This document shows positions 58,963 through 64,000 of a stretch of 64,000 nucleotides of DNA, piece by piece. How positions within the stretch are numbered: position 1 is the stretch's first letter; each line of letters begins with the position of its first letter. The stretch covers positions 13,330,001-13,394,000 of the forward strand of contig OX637293.1 of assembly GCA_951799445.1 (NCBI GenBank), written 5' to 3'. A program made the translations under genes and the position numbers. The stretch comes from Pseudisothecium myosuroides (Eukaryota; Streptophyta; Bryopsida; Hypnales; Lembophyllaceae). The notes beneath the pieces were generated by a model. That model was not told where the DNA came from. It saw only the letters and a program-made list of their open reading frames with translations, and did not search any database.

Positions 58963-59893
58963 TTAACTCCTAAAGTTCCTTGACTATGTTTTCACCAAAA
59001 ACGCTCCAAAACTGCCATTTCTAGTAAAAGTACCAAATTTTAGAAAAAAAAGCATTTTTGGACACATGCAACCTTAGGATCTTATAGCATTCTAGTTTTA
59101 GAAGATGTAGAAAAAATTTCAGAATTTTTAACTATGCGGATTGGAAGATATTAGCATTTCAATTGGCAGAAATCCTTTTCTTGTCCCTGCAAAAACAGGG
59201 CAGCTGCACTTCACGAGGTCACATTTATATGAAAAAATTTCCAAAATGGTGGTGCTTCTTTGAATTCTTTTTCCTAAACAAGTTGGCTACATGCTTAAAA
59301 ATTTTCAAATCATTTGGCATTGTACAACATATAGGAAAAAAATAGTAAGTAGAAAGAAGTAGAGATTGATCAAAATAAAAAATTGTTTAGAATTTTATTA
59401 TAGAATTGAAAAATGTCAATCCCAATGGTTGTAATGTTGTTATAAACAATCTATATACTATGATTTAATTTTTTTCAAAAAAAATATTGAAAATTGAATG
59501 AAATAAATAACTTCAAAGTTTATTTTAGAGTAGAAAATCCATAATTGCCCATAAATAGAATTCTCATAACTTTTGAGTCATTGATGGAAATAGAATGATT
59601 CAAAGCTTTCCACATATATGTAAATCCAAAAAAACAATTTCAAATTTTTGTTTTTGAAGAAAGTGATTTTTTTAATCTGCCCGGACTGCCTGAGTTGAGA
59701 AACAAACAATATATTAGGCCATAACTTTTGACTCCTATTTCCAAATGTCATGAAATTTAGTGCATATGAAAGACATTCCTTGTCCCCACCTTCTATTATA
59801 ATTTCAGCCTAAAATATGCAAATTTCTGGTCACAGGTACCTGTCCAAAATCGCTATGTTGCTAAATATAGCAGACTGGTCCTTTAGGAGTTAA
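58963..59893 (+). mobile_element. TTAA-type element, about 930-bp family (copy 4)
   Basis: TTAACTCCTAAAGTTCCTTG at the left and GGTCCTTTAGGAGTTAA at the right. It aligns over its whole length with 35518-36454 and, inverted, with 34544-35469 (for example ACCAAAAACGCTCCAAAACT, GCCATTTCTAGTA and CCAAAATGGTGGT). Non-autonomous. Confidence 0.87.
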
Positions 59894-60045
59894 ATATGTT
59901 AGAAAAAGACATCATTAGATTGATTTTTTAACAATTAGTATCTTTCATTTGAATGTCACTTTCACAAATAATCTTGATCATGTTCACATATAGCACCATA
60001 GAATACATGAGCATTTTTGGAGCTTTTGAGACATGTTTGTGAATT

Positions 60046-61090
60046 CGAGGGTAATTGTAAGCAACAGTTGTCCTATTTTGCATCACACGCTCAATGCGGA
60101 AGTTGTTTTGTGCCTTAAGTATTGCAAAAATGATTGAATGAATATAAAATTTAGAAGTAATTAAGCTTCATTTAGCAATAGAAAATTTATTTGAATTATT
60201 ATTTGAATTTTTTCAAAATTAATTCAATAGGAGAGATTGAATTTTGAACATATGTCACACATATAGTTTTGGTGGTAATTAGTACTATCAAGTACCTTTT
60301 TTGAAGAGTTACATCATCAGATTTGGTAGGCTAGCTCTTCTAATAGAAATACTCTTTATCAAGAGAGGGATTTCTAAAAACATGTTCCAAGTGTATTTTG
60401 CATTAGCCTAAAATGTGCTAATTATTCAAATTAAATTTATGTTGAATTAAAAATGATTTTTTAGATTTGCATTTAATTTTCCTTATGTGTTTTATTTGGC
60501 AACAATGGCCACTCTTAAAATAAAATTTTCAAGTTTGTTTTCTAATTTTTAACAATAGAAATGTGAAAGTCTCATTTTCCATCATAAATTGCATCTTGTG
60601 GCTCGAAATAGTATTTCAAAGCATTTAGAAAGACTCAATAGTATTAGTAGAAGCCCATAGCACCTCCAATCTACCATTGTGAATTATTTTTATGGCAAAT
60701 TAAGTATTGCCATCATCTACCCTTGTCATTCAATAATAAACATCACTTATTATCAAAATAGTAGATGTGAAATCCAATCGCCCGTCTAGAGTTCATGTTC
60801 CATACCCTAGATAGAAATGAAGGTGACTCATAGTACAAAAAGTACTAAAAGGTTGAAAATAAAAAACACGACAAATACTACAAGTGTTCTTGCAATCAGC
60901 CAACTTGAGTTTCATTTTTCATTATCTTGTAAAATTGAGTTCAAAATCCATTAAAAAATGCAAAAAATGCAAAAAATTATTATTTTTTATTAAAAAAATC
61001 ATTATGTAAGATGAGATATGAAGCAAAACAAATAACTACAAATTCTAAATAATATGGTACATTTTATATACAACTTAATGGCATATGGAG
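60046..61090. other. intergenic, no gene seen
   Basis: Very AT-rich. No coding or repeat feature could be supported. Confidence 0.5.
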
Positions 61091-61210
61091 TTAACCTTCA
61101 AAAGACAAGACGTATCATCAAGGTATTTTTTGAAAAACAATAGGTACAGTCTTCATATCTACAATTATCTTGAAAGTCATCCATTAGCTTCAATGTCCTT
61201 CTAGGGTTCA
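61091..61210. mobile_element. possible short TTAA-type MITE remnant, 120 bp
   Basis: Begins TTAACCTTCAAAAGACAAG and ends TGTCCTTCTAGGGTTCA. The right TTAA has decayed to TTCA. It contains a GTCATCCATTAG block like the family's GTCATTCATCGG. Confidence 0.45.
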
Positions 61211-62364
61211 TATGATAAGATATAAAGATGTTTATAACAAAAATTTATCTAGAAATTCAGTACCAGCACTTCTCAAAGAAGCTAACTGTATAGTCTTTTA
61301 CCAACGTTGTACTATTATCATTTTTTTCTATAACCAAAGTGGTTTGCATACTTGAATTTCAAGAAATAATCCACGATGACTAATTTTTTCAATAGTCTAT
61401 ATCATCAAGTGTACCAATACCAAACTTTGTTTTTTTAATCAAATCAAGTTGGTCACAACATTGAGTGGAATACTTGCATTGAACAAATCAAAATAGTGTA
61501 AATGGCAAGCAATGAAAAACTATCACGAATTCAACATCATAAGTAATAATATGTATAAAGTTGATAAATGCTTTGTCTTCTAAAGAGTTTATTTGATTTG
61601 ATTGATACATCGAAGGCTGGCCTAAAGACCATTTGGAAAGTAATTCAAATATTCTCCAAAGACCAATTATAAAAAATATTGTTGCAAGGTCTAAACTAAC
61701 AATTTATTTTTGTAGCAATTATAACAATTAAGAGCAATATCAAAAATGACAACCAAGCCCTTATATTTGTAAAATTGGCACAATTTAAATACCAAAAGCT
61801 TGGGAGGGCAACCAAGATCAAAGCTAGGATGGTAATATTTGTAAAAATGGCATATTTTATAGCACCACAAAGAGGGAACAAGTTGATTGGAAGCTTCATT
61901 CATGGAAAATAACAAGCTATTTGATAGATCAAACTTATGGCAAATAGAATTAGTTATCTCCACTTAGCGTCTAGTGACATGTAAATTGGATAACAAGTTG
62001 GTTACCATCAATCAAATATACAAATTGAATAAAGTAGGGATTCTCCCAGTTTGAATTAAATTATAGTTACTATTATTAGACTCATCAAATTTTTATATTT
62101 TTTTACTGGCAACCGAAAGGAAATTTTAGCGCATCAAAAAATGTTTCATTTGGATATTCTATGCAAAAGTTATAGTATACAAGGTGAATTTTTTTGTAGA
62201 TGTTCTAAAATTGTTTGTTGGGTGGAGGTCAATATTGATTAGATTAACCTCGTGAAGATAGCACTTTGGGGTTGGTGGCACATTTGTGAGTTCCTACCTT
62301 AGACATTGTAGCAAGATTACAAATAAGGATTTGAATGACAATAAAGTCAATGTCACTCACCCAT
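61211..62364. other. intergenic, no gene seen
   Basis: AT-rich. The 90- and 67-codon minus-strand frames near 61700-61960 are Ile/Leu/Asn-rich chance frames that partly repeat each other's words because of a local near-duplicated sequence (ATTTGTAAAAnTGGCA). Confidence 0.45.
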
Positions 62365-62581
62365 TTAACCTTGTAACACCGCCATTGACAAAGAATGACG
62401 AAGAATCCTTCCACTTAAGAAAGAAGTGCAATTGTTCATCCTTGGAATTTTATGCAAAAAGGGAAGGTTTGACAGAGTGGTTTAACTTCCAACAAGTACT
62501 TTTGGTTTTATTAAGTAGATGATTCACACTCTATCAAAAAGGCTGATTTCCATAGTGAACAACCCATGTTTACAAGGTTAA
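62365..62581 (-). mobile_element. TTAA-type MITE, about 225-bp family
   Basis: Reverse-oriented copy starting TTAACCTTGTAACACCGCC and ending at the TTAA it shares with the next element (62578-62581). Confidence 0.7.
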
Positions 62582-62806
62582 CCCTCAAATGACGGGCTCA
62601 TAACCGTAGAAATCATCTGCTTTGTTGCCGTGTGAATTGTTGGTTTAAAATAATGCAAAACCATTCATTAGAAGTCAAACTATTGTAGATTATCTTCCCT
62701 TTTCCCACAGAATTTGGAGGATGAATAGTTGCACTTTTGTCTTACATAGAGAGATTCTTTGTCATTCATCGGCCAAAAAACATCCTCCGCAGCATTTATG
62801 GGTTAA
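62578..62806 (+). mobile_element. TTAA-type MITE, about 225-bp family
   Basis: TTAACCCTCAAATGACGGGC at the left and GCAGCATTTATGGGTTAA at the right. It carries GTAGAAATCATCTGCTTTG, GTCAAACTATTGTAGAT and GGATGAATAGTTGCACTTTT. Together with the preceding copy it forms an abutting inverted pair sharing a single TTAA. Confidence 0.8.
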
Positions 62807-63226
62807 TGACAAAAAAATTGCTTCAACTTCTTTTAATTACTTGATCACCCATTTCAACACACTAGCAGTCTATAATTTCATGTTTGAAATAGCCAATGCC
62901 ACAAGTCCTCCAACCCAGACATGGCCAATTGTTAGCAAATATGAAAGTTGATGGCTCAAATGTTTACAATTGTATCCGAAAATCAAAACAAAACAAACAC
63001 AACAAGCAACACCATCCAATATGATTCTTGATTCAAAAAGTTGTACAAACGACAAAAAGATCACACATAAAGTATGTTGACAACCAACACATTACGAAAA
63101 AACCACTCAATCATGTACAAAAACTAAAAATGATCTTCTGAGGAAATAGACTAGTAAGCAAACTTAAATGCTTTGTTGATATGCATTGAATCCCCAAGTT
63201 ACTGATCACATGCGCTATCATCTCCA
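62807..63226. other. 3' flank of the kinase gene
   Basis: AT-rich non-coding sequence downstream of the kinase stop codon, probably including its 3' UTR. No separate gene seen. Confidence 0.5.
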
Positions 63227-64000
63227 TCACGAAAAATGAGTGTGAGCAGTGCAATAACTAGTTTGACCTGATGCTACGGAACTACTCATACTTGAATTGC
63301 CCATTCCATCACCATTCCTCTTGGCCCAGGAATCTTTCTTGGCAAAGCGCTCACAACCATTACTTCGATAACGATCACAATCCACATACAATCCTAACAC
63401 TTCAAATCTAAGTAAATACAACCTTCTACAAATGTTAACAAAAGTAGGCCTTAGCAAAGGATTCACATCCCAACACGCCCCTAAAATATCAACCAATGCC
63501 CCTGGCAAGCCTAAAGGAAGCTGTGGCCTCTCCCCCTTCAAAAGGCTCACATACAATTCGCTCAACTGCTCCATGTCTTCAAAAGGTGCCTTCAAACTCA
63601 AAACATGTGCACAGGTCATAGCAAAGCTATAAACATCCACTTTGGACCACTTGGCCTTGCCCAAACCATCAAGATGTGCTTTCGGATGAACCTCAGGAGC
63701 CCTATACCTTGTAGTGCCAACACCTCGAATTGATATGGCGTCCGATTTCGAGACCTCCACCTTGGTCTTGGACATTCCAAAATCAACCAACTTCACACAG
63801 TAATATTGATCCAGGAGATGCGCAGAGGACAACCTATTCACAACCACGTTTTGTGGCTTAAGGTCACGATGAGCAACTCGCTGACCATGCAAATAGCGCA
63901 TCCCCTCTGCTATTTGCACAATGATGTCAACAGCTACAGGCAATGCAAAATGCACCCCTTGTCGATCTTCAATCACATCAAAAAGGCTCTTCTCCATCAG
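63227..64000 (-). CDS. protein kinase, C-terminal part (gene runs off window)
   Basis: The last 256 codons of a minus-strand gene, intronless here. Numbering from the first Met in the window, it has the catalytic loop HRDLKPQN (Asp45), the DFG motif (Asp72), the activation segment ending RYRAPEV (Glu102), VDVYSFAMTCAHVL (subdomain IX) and the subdomain XI Arg in NPLLRPTF. These key residues are all present, so the C-lobe looks active. The first residues, MEKSLFDVIED, correspond to the hinge region. The N-lobe with the ATP-binding Lys must lie beyond the window, and the true start is not here. After the kinase domain comes a Ser/Asn/Gly-rich tail of about 50 residues. The motif spacing suggests the plant TKL group of Ser/Thr kinases. 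Substrate and pathway are unknown. Confidence 0.88.
   Translation of the reverse strand: MMEKSLFDVIEDRQGVHFALPVAVDIIVQIAEGMRYLHGQRVAHRDLKPQNVVVNRLSSAHLLDQYYCVKLVDFGMSKTKVEVSKSDAISIRGVGTTRYRAPEVHPKAHLDGLGKAKWSKVDVYSFAMTCAHVLSLKAPFEDMEQLSELYVSLLKGERPQLPLGLPGALVDILGACWDVNPLLRPTFVNICRRLYLLRFEVLGLYVDCDRYRSNGCERFAKKDSWAKRNGDGMGNSSMSSSVASGQTSYCTAHTHFS

Noticed and set aside
62286..62522. 78-codon ORF
   Set aside because: It reads through the MITE at 62365-62581 and has no protein-like conservation with other copies.
63432..63632. 66-codon plus-strand ORF
   Set aside because: Antisense to the kinase C-lobe, with no independent evidence.

Overview
The window is nuclear DNA of a land plant. It is AT-rich and intron-bearing, with genes far apart. 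It holds plant-type mariner and CACTA elements and a gene for the chloroplast PPR-SMR protein GUN1. The species cannot be fixed from the sequence. The strong GC bias of the GUN1 first exon and the unusual element families would fit a non-seed plant, but that is only an inference.

Layout. Positions 1-6168 are intergenic: one TTAA-flanked element, a CACTA MITE, an unrecognised degraded coding remnant, a block of diverged tandem and inverted repeats, and a GC-rich GUN1 upstream region. Positions 6169-27136 are dominated by one 6.6 kb unit that appears four times in alternating orientation (whole, partial, 200-N gap, partial, whole). The unit carries a five-exon GUN1 gene (887 codons), its 3' region and two TTAA elements. 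The simplest reading is one real palindrome with two convergent GUN1 genes, assembled as two overlapping contigs that were placed end to end without merging. About 7.5 kb beside the gap would then be a false duplication. The gene bodies are identical, but the 5' leaders of the two whole copies are diverged homologues, so the copies look homogenised inside the palindrome.

Positions 27.1-46.7 kb form a transposon-rich tract. It contains arrays of MITEs with TTAA at both ends and CCC/GGG next to it (families of about 225, 650-750 and 930 bp). It also contains a decayed 4.3 kb mariner-like element, with a 1.07 kb TTAA element carrying a GC-rich insert lying inside it, and several decayed coding remnants of unknown origin. 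Positions 49.2-51.8 kb hold a complete five-exon minus-strand gene for a 251-residue C2-domain protein with a Pro/Tyr-rich tail. Positions 52-63 kb are again intergenic with more TTAA elements, hairpins and dispersed repeats. The right edge holds the C-terminal part of a minus-strand protein kinase whose N-lobe lies outside the window.

The intact genes do not form an operon or an obvious pathway. The features most worth study are the twin-GUN1 palindrome, whose convergent identical 3' regions could yield double-stranded RNA, and the abundant TTAA-flanked elements, whose ends resemble the piggyBac superfamily.
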